IMG/VR virus record: IMGVR_UViG_3300048032_000246
Span: 1-31,033 of that record
DNA: 31,033 nt
Origin: a virus
Strand: one strand, 5' to 3'
Shown here one piece after another: positions 24,634 through 30,369 of the stretch. How positions within the stretch are numbered: the first letter of the stretch is position 1; every line of letters starts with the position of its first letter. The notes beneath the pieces were generated by a model. The model was not told where the DNA came from. It saw only the letters and a list, made by a program, of their open reading frames with translations, and did not search any database. The position numbers were made by a program, and so were the translations under genes.

Positions 24634-25217
24634 TAAACTTCTTTGTAAAGCAGGTCTTCAACCCTGGTTCTATAGTATTCCTTTCCATCAATCGTGATCC
24701 TGTAGTCTCGATTTTCTTTAAATCCAACCACATCCCCCACGGAAAGGCCTATCTCTTCAATCCCAGAAGACGAAAACGCGACCCTACCTCTTGTTGGTAG
24801 CTTCTCGCTAAGCTTGACAACCTCGACAAGCTTCGATTCTTGAACTTCCTCTTCTTCAACAGCCTCAAGAAGACTCCAACCCGCAAGAGGGTGGACATCA
24901 CCAGTACTACTGTCTTTAAAAGCAATAGCTTGATTATTGATAGCATGATCTTCATCATATCTGACAAGGTAGTGATTGTCATCACCAGTAAGTGGCTGAC
25001 CTTCATTGATAACCACGAGATGATGGAAGTAAAGCGTGTCGCCAGGCTTGACACCAGTGTCGTACTTAAACGGGACAGCCACGACAGGGCCTTCTGTAAT
25101 TCTGTTTTCAAATTCATTAAATCTATTATCTACGTATAATTCCAATCCGCCACTTGTTGTGATGGTGTCGTCTATAGTCTTTTCTAACTCGACTACAAAT
25201 AAGTTAAAAGTCTTCAT
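24633..25217 (-). CDS. Phage co-chaperonin, GroES-like with two barrel units
   Basis: This 194-aa protein is about twice GroES length. The N-half fits a GroES barrel: FVVELEKTIDDTITTSGGLE (residues 7-26) corresponds to the 'VVxxxE...SGGIxL' start, a possible mobile loop spans NRFNEFENRITEG (31-43), then VVAVP and VKPGDTLYFHHLVV (56-69) matches 'VKxGDxVxF'. An acidic linker (EAVEEEEVQESK, 118-129) leads to a second unit: RGRVAF (143-148), LSVGDVVGFKENRDYRITID (158-177) and YYRTRVEDLLYKEV, which matches the 'GxVxxx...VGDxVxF...eeDIL' end of GroES. GroES-type proteins cap GroEL; phage versions such as T4 gp31 help fold the capsid protein. The family is inferred from motif order. Confidence 0.65.
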   Translation of the reverse strand: MKTFNLFVVELEKTIDDTITTSGGLELYVDNRFNEFENRITEGPVVAVPFKYDTGVKPGDTLYFHHLVVINEGQPLTGDDNHYLVRYDEDHAINNQAIAFKDSSTGDVHPLAGWSLLEAVEEEEVQESKLVEVVKLSEKLPTRGRVAFSSSGIEEIGLSVGDVVGFKENRDYRITIDGKEYYRTRVEDLLYKEV

Positions 25218-25220
25218 TCA

Positions 25221-25457
25221 TTAAAAATTTAAATCAAATTCAAGAACACAAGGCATTTCATCTACAGCTTTCCAGAGCATAGTGCCTTCGTCGTTTTCAA
25301 TATATATAAGGTATCGCTGTTTTCCAAACTTATGAAGCTGTCTTTCGTCTTCAACGATAGCTGATACCTCCCCAGATCCAGCCCGCATACCTACATAATA
25401 AGCCATGCCGTTTTTAGGGTCTCTTCCGACCACAATTTTTCTAATAAGTCCTTCCAT
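25221..25457 (-). CDS. Small hypothetical protein
   Basis: This 78-aa protein (MEGLIRKIVVGRDPKNGMAY...) is beta-rich: YYVGMRAGSGEVSAIVED, RYLIYIENDEGTMLWKAVDE and a final CVLEFDLNF strand. It has no recognisable domain, signal or metal motif. It is 1 nt from the acidic gene upstream and 3 nt from the GroES-like gene downstream, so it is part of the same transcript from the divergent promoter near 25780. It may work with the co-chaperonin, but nothing in the sequence proves it. Confidence 0.5.
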   Translation of the reverse strand: MEGLIRKIVVGRDPKNGMAYYVGMRAGSGEVSAIVEDERQLHKFGKQRYLIYIENDEGTMLWKAVDEMPCVLEFDLNF

Positions 25458-25458
25458 G

Positions 25459-25755
25459 TTAGTTTAGGGATATACCCAAATCACCAAGCAGGTCGTCTAA
25501 AGGGTCGTTGTCTCTAAAAGCGCTGTCCATTACGTCCTTAAGAGTTTCCAGCTCTTCTCGGCCCTCTAAATTAAAGCTGTACATGGTTTTCATTTCTGCG
25601 CTTTCATCTCCCTCTTCAACGGCGTCAAAATCTATAACTCCGACGACTATAGAAGCTAAAGTACGATCTTTCATTTCGAACTCCTCGATTGTCTCCTCCA
25701 TCTTTTTGACGAGGGAATACATTTCGGCAAAGAAGAGGGTGTCTTTCGGGTTCAT
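25459..25755 (-). CDS. Small acidic hypothetical protein
   Basis: This 98-aa, strongly acidic protein starts MNPKDTLFFAEMYSLVKKME, with a coiled-coil-like KKMEETIEEFEMKDR, a beta segment ASIVVGVIDF and a helical acidic end LKDVMDSAFRDNDPLDDLLG. I do not recognise it. It is the first gene of the unit that continues to the GroES-like protein, the tRNAs and terL. Its TATATTTG box lies 19 nt upstream and faces the promoter of the divergent winged-helix gene, so it may be controlled by that protein. Confidence 0.5.
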   Translation of the reverse strand: MNPKDTLFFAEMYSLVKKMEETIEEFEMKDRTLASIVVGVIDFDAVEEGDESAEMKTMYSFNLEGREELETLKDVMDSAFRDNDPLDDLLGDLGISLN

Positions 25756-25759
25756 GATG

Positions 25760-25767
25760 TAAATTTG
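25760..25767 (+). promoter_or_regulatory. -7 box TAAATTTG for the plus-strand winged-helix gene
   Basis: The plus strand shows TAAATTTG 24 nt upstream of the ATG at 25792. It interleaves with the oppositely oriented box at 25775-25782; both sit in the 36-bp divergent gap. No -33 TTTG is obvious. Confidence 0.5.
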
Positions 25768-25774
25768 TTTAAGT

Positions 25775-25782
25775 CAAATATA
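25775..25782 (-). promoter_or_regulatory. -7 box TATATTTG for the acidic gene at 25459-25755
   Basis: The minus strand shows TATATTTG 19 nt upstream of the ATG at 25755. It is 7 nt from the plus-strand TAAATTTG box, so the two promoters cannot both be filled by polymerase at once. Confidence 0.6.
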
Positions 25783-25791
25783 CGAATTAAT

Positions 25792-26208
25792 ATGCCTAGG
25801 TCTCAAATCAAGAAAACAAGGATGTTCAGGGACTTTTCAAAGATGCCCTCTAGGTTCGTCAAAAACAACTATTTAAAAAACCTCAAAAGCGCTACAGAAG
25901 AGTTTGTTGACGGAAGCGAGATTACAAAGAGCTACCTATACTTTATGTTGTTCGTTTACGAATTAGAGTTCTTTACTATATCCTGGGTAGCGGGAGAATA
26001 TGGAATGAATAAAAAGAACCTGGCTGACAGGATGATATATCCTTTAGTATCCTTGGGGTATTTGTATAAGCACTTCGATAAGCTAACACCGTCTCAAACC
26101 CTGGAGGATCACTTATTCCGAGACGAAACCAAGTTTAACTACCGTGTAAGATATGCGCTATCGCAGAAAGGCAGAATGGCGGTACAGCGTTTCTACAACT
26201 CACTTTAG
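25792..26208 (+). CDS. Winged-helix (MarR-like) DNA-binding protein
   Basis: This 138-aa protein is one of only two plus-strand genes. After a basic N-terminus (SQIKKTRMFRDF) and a helix (ITKSYLYFMLFVYELEFFT, about residues 44-62), ISWVAGEYGMNKKNLADRMI (63-82) reads as a helix-turn-recognition helix. PLVSLGYLYKHFD leads into a wing, closed by FNYRVRYALSQKGRMAVQRF (115-134), in which 'YALSQKGR' is the typical MarR/PadR wing-to-helix turn. I start at ATG 25792; the upstream TTG at 25765 overlaps the TAAATTTG box. It is likely a repressor or activator of the divergent promoter. Its 3' end overlaps the stop of the convergent gene by 4 nt. Confidence 0.65.
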   Translation: MPRSQIKKTRMFRDFSKMPSRFVKNNYLKNLKSATEEFVDGSEITKSYLYFMLFVYELEFFTISWVAGEYGMNKKNLADRMIYPLVSLGYLYKHFDKLTPSQTLEDHLFRDETKFNYRVRYALSQKGRMAVQRFYNSL

Positions 26209-27020
26209 AAGATTGAGTAGAAGATGTTAATGTCAGTTTCGATAGCTGTGCGGTTGCTGGATTGGTCGGACGGGTAAAAGATGATTTCTTGTATGTAGCC
26301 CAAATACCCAAATGTCGCACCTATGCCGAACCTTGTCAAATCCAAAGTTCCTGCGTTGCCTGTTGCTTCTATGGTGCCATTGACGGCTAATTTGCTACTT
26401 GTACCATCTCCAAGTCCGTAGTAAATAGACTGGTTTGGCGTAGAAGCCGACCCATAAACTTCAGTTCCGAATCTAATTATATTCTTCCCTCCATCTCTGT
26501 AATGCGAGCCAAGCCAAAAACCTTGACTTATATCCGCAATACCCGCTAATGCTGTATAATCATCATTCGACGCGACCGCTAAAAGTGTATAGGGTTGCGG
26601 AATTGTAGATGATGGCGTGCCGATAAGGTTCATTGAACTGCTTGTCCATTGCACCGCAGGTTTTCCGTTCTCCGTCACCACCCCCGTAGTCCCGTCGTAA
26701 ATCTTTGGCTGATTCGACGCCGTCGTTTGCGTGGCGTTATTAGAATTAGATGACTGGTCATACCAAACTGAAAGAAATCCATCTGATGATCCACAGTGCG
26801 TAGATATAGAAGAAGTATCTAACTCGCCACCAGAGAACCCGATATCTAGCTCTGCATTGTCGCTAGCCCTTCTCACTTTAACAGCATTCTTAGAATAAGA
26901 ATTAGATAGCTGCCTCAAAGAATAAGCAGCGGCTGCGCTTGAGTACGTATCAAGAAGTTTCGCAGCGGGTGCTGCGCCAACAAACCCACCTCTATTTACA
27001 GATGTACCTAGTCCTAACAT
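26205..27020 (-). CDS. Arabinofuranosidase-B/LamG-like adhesion protein
   Basis: This 271-aa protein begins MLGLGTSVNRGG. Residues about 22-105 match the repeated phrase of ArabFuran-catalytic/LamG-like proteins: AYSLRQLSNSYSKNAVKVRR, ASDNAELDIGFSGGELDTSS and VWYDQSSNSNNATQTT. The classic YDQSGNGN here is YDQSSNSN. The rest is a beta sandwich ending in a helix (NRTAIETDINIFYSIF). In phages this fold is used to bind host surface sugars, and no complete catalytic set is evident, so binding is more likely than hydrolysis. It shares its N-terminal MLGLG with the gene at 27241-27951, suggesting a shared virion docking peptide. It overlaps the plus-strand gene's end by 4 nt. Confidence 0.7.
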   Translation of the reverse strand: MLGLGTSVNRGGFVGAAPAAKLLDTYSSAAAAYSLRQLSNSYSKNAVKVRRASDNAELDIGFSGGELDTSSISTHCGSSDGFLSVWYDQSSNSNNATQTTASNQPKIYDGTTGVVTENGKPAVQWTSSSMNLIGTPSSTIPQPYTLLAVASNDDYTALAGIADISQGFWLGSHYRDGGKNIIRFGTEVYGSASTPNQSIYYGLGDGTSSKLAVNGTIEATGNAGTLDLTRFGIGATFGYLGYIQEIIFYPSDQSSNRTAIETDINIFYSIF

Positions 27021-27241
27021 TATGCTTCTGGTTCAGGTGGTAAAAATCCGTCGGGAAGTGTATTTACTGTAGTGTAGCTCACAGATTCATCGTCTTGAAA
27101 ACACAAAGCAGACTGATCGGCATCTCTGTCGTCAACGATCCACCCCCACCAGTATTTAGTTACAGGACCGCAGCCTTTCTCTATGGCTTTGTCGCGGCTG
27201 ATCTGCTCTGCATTTGATGTAGTAGTAATATAATACTTCAT
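27020..27241 (-). CDS. Small hypothetical protein between two adhesin genes
   Basis: This 73-aa protein (MKYYITTTSNAEQISRDKAI...) has a Trp-rich core KYWWGWIVDDRDADQSALCF (residues 29-48) and a Pro/Glu tail. It overlaps or abuts both flanking genes by 1 nt, so all three are coupled. No family is recognised. A small gene placed between two receptor-type proteins may be an assembly chaperone or a virion part, but this is inference. Confidence 0.5.
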   Translation of the reverse strand: MKYYITTTSNAEQISRDKAIEKGCGPVTKYWWGWIVDDRDADQSALCFQDDESVSYTTVNTLPDGFLPPEPEA

Positions 27242-27951
27242 TAGATGTAATGATTTCGAACCATCAAAAGGTGTCTAGCCGTTTGTGTGTCGTTTCGGGT
27301 GACAAAAATGCCGCCATTGGTTTGATGATAAACATACTGATTATCTTTAGTATAGGTGCCATACCAAAGTTCCCCTCCATAATTTCGAATACTGTCATCA
27401 ACAAAGGGTGTGTAGCTATTAGTATACGAGTTTTCGTAATCGTGGTAGTGCGCCGCAACAACATATTCCGCTGCATCCGCTAAACGCCAGTCGCTATAAC
27501 CAGCATAGCTGAAGCCATTGACATAGGTAGCGGCCTCAGAAATAGTCCTAGACACCTGATCGTTATATGCGTCTTGCACGTACCAGCCCAACCCAGTCAG
27601 GTGATCAATACAGTATCTGTCGTTGCTGCTGTTATTGCTGGCGCTTTCTTGAAAGCCCTCGGTAAACTGTTCGCCTACGTCGTTGGTAAATCTAAATTTG
27701 TTTCCAAAAGCGTTGTTTGCAGACAGTAAAGAATTGCTGTCTGATCCCTCATAATCGTTTGCGAGCATTGCTACTGTGGCGGCCAAAACAGGAGGCGTGT
27801 AATTGTAAGTGCCTTGAGACCTATGCCAGGTGACCAAATAGTCAACACCTGAGTCGTTTTGATCCCAGGGTAGAACTCGCTGATAATGTATTCCAAAAGC
27901 CACTTCTATAGGGTTGTTGTTTGTTTGTAAAGATATTCCCAAGCCAAGCAT
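27241..27951 (-). CDS. DUF1566 (C-type-lectin-like) receptor-binding protein
   Basis: This 236-aa protein starts MLGLGISLQTNN. The DUF1566/Lcl signature is clear: CIDHLTGLGWYVQDAY (residues 114-129, 'TGLxW'), YAGYSDWRLADAAEYV (149-164, 'GysDWRLPtxxEL' with Ala in place of Pro) and the C-terminal GELWYGT (193-199) to ARHLLMVRN (225-233). This C-type-lectin-like fold is used in phage receptor-binding proteins and is one of the folds diversified by retroelements at the C-terminal end; no reverse transcriptase is in this window. A TATCTTTG box ends 4 nt before the ATG. It heads a coupled set with the MLGLG partner at 26205-27020. Confidence 0.7.
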   Translation of the reverse strand: MLGLGISLQTNNNPIEVAFGIHYQRVLPWDQNDSGVDYLVTWHRSQGTYNYTPPVLAATVAMLANDYEGSDSNSLLSANNAFGNKFRFTNDVGEQFTEGFQESASNNSSNDRYCIDHLTGLGWYVQDAYNDQVSRTISEAATYVNGFSYAGYSDWRLADAAEYVVAAHYHDYENSYTNSYTPFVDDSIRNYGGELWYGTYTKDNQYVYHQTNGGIFVTRNDTQTARHLLMVRNHYI

Positions 27952-27955
27952 AAGA

Positions 27956-27963
27956 CAAAGATA
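27956..27963 (-). promoter_or_regulatory. -7 box TATCTTTG, 4 nt from the ATG
   Basis: The minus strand shows TATCTTTG, then TCTT, then the ATG of the DUF1566 gene at 27951. It lies 6 nt downstream of the stop of the 44-aa gene at 27970-28104. Confidence 0.6.
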
Positions 27964-27969
27964 GCAATT

Positions 27970-28104
27970 TTATCTTCCTTGCCCTTTGTACGCTTTTTTG
28001 TAGTTTTTACTACGCTTATTACTTGATGTCTTTGTCTTAGCGTGCACTCCTGGTCGAGAAACTTTGTTTTCCTCAGGTGCGAAATTGTTTAATTGCTTTG
28101 CCAT
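27970..28104 (-). CDS. 44-aa basic protein (SRPGVHAKTKTS type)
   Basis: The frame starts at ATG 28104 and ends at TAA 27970. It encodes MAKQLNNFAPEENKVSRPGV, then HAKTKTSSNKRSKNYKKAYK and GQGR. I recall similar 'GVHAKTKxSxxKxSKNYKKxYxGQG' peptides in phages of Bacteroidetes, where their role is unknown. It overlaps the endolysin stop by 1 nt (TAATG), and no other gene fills this space. The strong basic charge (about one quarter Lys/Arg) suggests contact with nucleic acid or the phage interior. Confidence 0.6.
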   Translation of the reverse strand: MAKQLNNFAPEENKVSRPGVHAKTKTSSNKRSKNYKKAYKGQGR

Positions 28105-28565
28105 TAGATTACTCTATAATAGGTTCCTTTTTCGTCTCTGTAAGCTCGCTTGATCTGATTCCTGTTCTTCCCTGACTCTTTATAAGAGACATGAACCCAG
28201 GCAGGGTTTTCGTCATCGCCGAACTCCCATATCATCTGATCCCACTCTAAGTTCTTCTTTATGAAGTCAAATATTTCTGAGTTAGTGACCTTCCCGTATA
28301 TATCGGCGTCTATATCAATAGCTTCCCCAATCATATGTTGAGAGTACTTACTACCCCCGATAGCCTTGTTTAATTTTTTTGATCGAAAACCAGAGGTAAC
28401 CCCGATAGGTACACCGAAGTGATCACGAACTGGCTGGAAGATATGGTCCGCTACAGCCTGTAGGTTGTGTATCGCCCACTGATCAGGGGTGTTGTCTATC
28501 CCCTTTCGGGTCGCGGTGTTTGATTTCACCACCTCCTTTAGTGTAAGGTTTTTGCTTAATTTCAT
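28104..28565 (-). CDS. Peptidoglycan endopeptidase, M15A family (endolysin)
   Basis: This 153-aa protein is a D-Ala-D-Ala-type or L,D-cleaving M15 peptidase of the phage endolysin group. The motifs are in order: TSGFRSKKLN (residues 57-66), SQHMIGEAIDID (75-86; H77 and D84 as zinc ligands), the acidic WDQMIWEFG with E114 as likely general base, and WVHVSY (123-128; H125 as third zinc ligand). There is no signal peptide, so it depends on a holin not seen here. The upstream TAACTTTG box gives a leader of about 80 nt. It is probably used for lysis at the end of infection; a virion-entry role is less likely. Confidence 0.85.
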   Translation of the reverse strand: MKLSKNLTLKEVVKSNTATRKGIDNTPDQWAIHNLQAVADHIFQPVRDHFGVPIGVTSGFRSKKLNKAIGGSKYSQHMIGEAIDIDADIYGKVTNSEIFDFIKKNLEWDQMIWEFGDDENPAWVHVSYKESGKNRNQIKRAYRDEKGTYYRVI

Positions 28566-28646
28566 TTTTCTGAGCCACCCAAGACGGGTTGATTCTTTTG
28601 ATTCGAGGGTTGTGATAATATTTCTTCAATCTATGATTGAATATAG

Positions 28647-28654
28647 CAAAGTTA
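28647..28654 (-). promoter_or_regulatory. -7 box TAACTTTG upstream of the endolysin gene
   Basis: The minus strand shows TAACTTTG 81 nt before the endolysin ATG. A TTTTCG stretch about 20 nt further upstream is a poor match to a -33 TTTG element. It lies in the divergent gap with the plus-strand secreted-protein gene. Confidence 0.5.
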
Positions 28655-28663
28655 GAAAAAAAA

Positions 28664-28695
28664 TTTGTGAGATCGAAAAGTTTACCTTACCTTGA
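28664..28695 (+). promoter_or_regulatory. Candidate promoter for the plus-strand secreted protein
   Basis: The plus strand shows TTTG (28664-28667), a 20-nt spacer, then TACCTTGA (28688-28695). The second box is an imperfect TAnnTTTG. The ATG at 28742 is 46 nt further on. It is the best candidate for independent expression of this gene. Confidence 0.35.
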
Positions 28696-28741
28696 GATCA
28701 GCAAACCGAATTTACGAAACAATTTAAAACAGTTATTTGCT

Positions 28742-29140
28742 ATGAAGAATCTTATTTTAATCCTTGCTCTTGCAGTTTCGAGCTTAGTATCTGCACAGAA
28801 CGTTCCTTTTACGATTGTCAACGATGTTGATACCGACATGGTTTTCTTTGACATCCTTACAATTGATCCGTCCACTGGTGAAGTAAACAAAATTGCACGG
28901 CACCGACAAGCGTTTAATGGTACTCACAATACTAACCTAGATTTCAGGAATGGACAAATTCTTATTATTCAGAAAAGAACACACCCTGAGCGACAATTAT
29001 TAGATGAGTTTTCTGCAAGTGTTCAACACGGCAACGAAAACAAACTGTCCATTATCGAGCAGCCCAAATCATTTAGGGTAGTCGAAGGCATGGACCTAGG
29101 TCGGGCTATCTCGGCCTTCTATAATCAGCCAATCCACTAA
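28742..29140 (+). CDS. Secreted or periplasmic protein with signal peptide, function unknown (moron-like)
   Basis: This 132-aa protein starts MKNLILILALAVSSLVSAQN: a short basic N-region, a hydrophobic core of about 13 residues and an SA-Q cleavage site near residue 18-19, as in flavobacterial exported proteins. No lipobox Cys is present, so it is soluble or exported. The mature part is beta-rich (VPFTIVNDVDTDMVFFDILT, LDFRNGQILIIQKRTHPERQ) with no known domain. I use ATG 28742, since the frame open from the TTG at 28637 would bury the signal peptide. It is opposite to all neighbours, and its 3' end overlaps the convergent gene by 35 nt. Superinfection exclusion, receptor masking or a lysis role are possible but unproven. 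Confidence 0.6.
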   Translation: MKNLILILALAVSSLVSAQNVPFTIVNDVDTDMVFFDILTIDPSTGEVNKIARHRQAFNGTHNTNLDFRNGQILIIQKRTHPERQLLDEFSASVQHGNENKLSIIEQPKSFRVVEGMDLGRAISAFYNQPIH

Positions 29141-29582
29141 GGAGCTTTTTGGCTCTGTCTTCTCTGGATCGCCCCTCCATTCCCTCAGTTCCGCCCTGAG
29201 TAGAATTTAATTCACCCTCTCCCATTGATGTTCGACCAGTAGATGCGCCGCTAGAACGTGTCATTCCTGGTTTATATCCTGGGGCCTTCATCTGAGAGAG
29301 AATCATGTCTACATTCTGAGAGTCCCCGTATTTTCCTTTAGCGGTTTGGGAAAACCATTCTTGAAACTCTTCTTTTGGCCCCATATTAGAGGCATAGTAA
29401 TTAATGGCTTCTTGGTTAGTTACAGGTCTTCCGTCGGCCATAAAAACAACTTCTTGGCCTCCGTCTTGATTTTCCCTCAAGATAAAAGTAAGCTCAGGAT
29501 CAACCTTTCCTCCTTCTGCATACTTCTTTACCATGTCGTAAAGAGCTGCCTTACCTCCCTTCATATACTTTTTAGTCTTCAT
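29106..29582 (-). CDS. Structural-region protein with KGG motifs, function unknown
   Basis: This 158-aa protein starts MKTKKYMKGGKAALYDMVKK and YAEGGKVDPELTF, so two K/E-GG turns lie in the first 26 residues. The middle (FILRENQDGGQEVVFMADGR, about 33-52) looks like a strand pair, and the end (from about residue 105) is Ser/Gly/Thr-rich and probably disordered, then RSREDRAKKLLSGLADYRRP. The KGG phrase is shared with three small proteins at 12834-13799. No enzyme motif is seen. It overlaps the plus-strand secreted gene's 3' end by 35 nt. It is probably a minor virion protein. Confidence 0.55.
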   Translation of the reverse strand: MKTKKYMKGGKAALYDMVKKYAEGGKVDPELTFILRENQDGGQEVVFMADGRPVTNQEAINYYASNMGPKEEFQEWFSQTAKGKYGDSQNVDMILSQMKAPGYKPGMTRSSGASTGRTSMGEGELNSTQGGTEGMEGRSREDRAKKLLSGLADYRRPR

Positions 29583-29586
29583 AATA

Positions 29587-30069
29587 TTAGCTTGCTATAA
29601 ATACTTCTAATTGTGTTGTGTCGTTGGTAGCGTTAACTGCCAAGATGCTCTCTAAGTGAACTAAAGTAGTAATCGGTGTGGCTGCGTCGTCATCAACAGC
29701 GATTGAGTCCGCAGAACCACCCAAGATAAAGCTCTTACCAGGAGCGAGTAATACACTTGCCGAATCACCAGCTGCGTTTGTACCGTCAGCAGCGATCTGA
29801 AGAGAAAGAGTAACGCTATTATCAGCATCCAAGTTAGTAACCCTTATATACTTCGCGTCTCCATCGTCAATGGCGCCGTCATTAGTGCTAACAAGGTCTC
29901 TAAATACAGCAACGGTAGTCTGTGTATTTCCAGATCCACCATTAGCTGGTAATGTTACAATTCTGTTGAATGATTGAGTTACGCTTGCTATAGAAGTGAT
30001 GTTCTCGCTACCACGGTTTGATCCGTTTAGCGTGAGCTCTTCTTTAATCGTTACAGTGAGTACGGCCAT
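29587..30069 (-). CDS. Beta-rich virion decoration-type protein
   Basis: This 160-aa protein (MAVLTVTIKEELTLNGSNRG...) is made of alternating strands: YIRVTNLDADNSVTLSLQIA (about residues 79-98), VLLAPGKSFILGG (about 106-118) and a closing TTQLEVFIAS. The 'YIkNL/VTNLD ... PG-F' layout resembles the decoration-type products at 11960-12801. No Cys, signal or catalytic site is seen. Its TATATTTG box lies in a 14-nt intergenic gap and ends 4 nt before the ATG, predicting a leaderless transcript. A capsid surface protein is the best guess. Confidence 0.5.
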   Translation of the reverse strand: MAVLTVTIKEELTLNGSNRGSENITSIASVTQSFNRIVTLPANGGSGNTQTTVAVFRDLVSTNDGAIDDGDAKYIRVTNLDADNSVTLSLQIAADGTNAAGDSASVLLAPGKSFILGGSADSIAVDDDAATPITTLVHLESILAVNATNDTTQLEVFIAS

Positions 30070-30073
30070 ACCG

Positions 30074-30081
30074 CAAATATA
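30074..30081 (-). promoter_or_regulatory. -7 box TATATTTG, 4 nt from the ATG
   Basis: The minus strand shows TATATTTG, then CGGT, then the ATG at 30069. The stop of the upstream gene is at 30084, so box and spacer fill almost the whole 14-nt gap. Confidence 0.6.
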
Positions 30082-30083
30082 AG

Positions 30084-30311
30084 TTATTTCTTTTTCTTGA
30101 GTCGGGACTTCTCTCGCCTACCACGATTCTTGCTCTCTGCCTCAAACCCTACGATCTTACCACCCTTATGGGAGGCATCAAGGCTGTCCCCATTCCCATA
30201 GGTTCCTTTCTCTCGGTTGTACTGGTTTAGCTCAGCCCGTTTCTTCTTTGCTCTGCCGCCAGATCCAAACTTCTTGTACTCCTCTTTGTAGTTACGCTTC
30301 TTAACTCTCAT
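30084..30311 (-). CDS. Small basic HNH-like protein
   Basis: This 75-aa, very basic protein starts MRVKKRNYKEEYKKFGSGGR. It contains NGDSLDASHKGGK (about residues 40-52), with a D-x-x-H step like the 'DVxHKD' of short HNH-like proteins in marine podoviruses, then ESKNRGRREKSRLKKKK. Compared with full HNH nucleases it lacks a clear second Asn/His pair, and no Cys knuckle is present, so catalysis is doubtful. It is the rightmost coding gene and the first of the late units. A TATATTTG box lies 4 nt before its ATG and the non-coding hairpin field begins just upstream. Confidence 0.6.
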   Translation of the reverse strand: MRVKKRNYKEEYKKFGSGGRAKKKRAELNQYNREKGTYGNGDSLDASHKGGKIVGFEAESKNRGRREKSRLKKKK

Positions 30312-30315
30312 ACTG

Positions 30316-30323
30316 CAAATATA
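30316..30323 (-). promoter_or_regulatory. -7 box TATATTTG, 4 nt from the ATG
   Basis: The minus strand shows TATATTTG, then CAGT, then the ATG at 30311. It is the rightmost promoter-like box for the leftward late genes; no -33 TTTG is visible at the usual distance. Confidence 0.6.
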
Positions 30324-30369
30324 ATGAAGACAGTTTTTGCGCCTTTACAACTTAATTAGTTTGATTGAC

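Noticed and set aside
28637-28741. Upstream extension of the secreted protein from a TTG codon
   Set aside because: The extension would put 35 charged residues before a textbook signal peptide and would start upstream of the candidate promoter. ATG 28742 is better.
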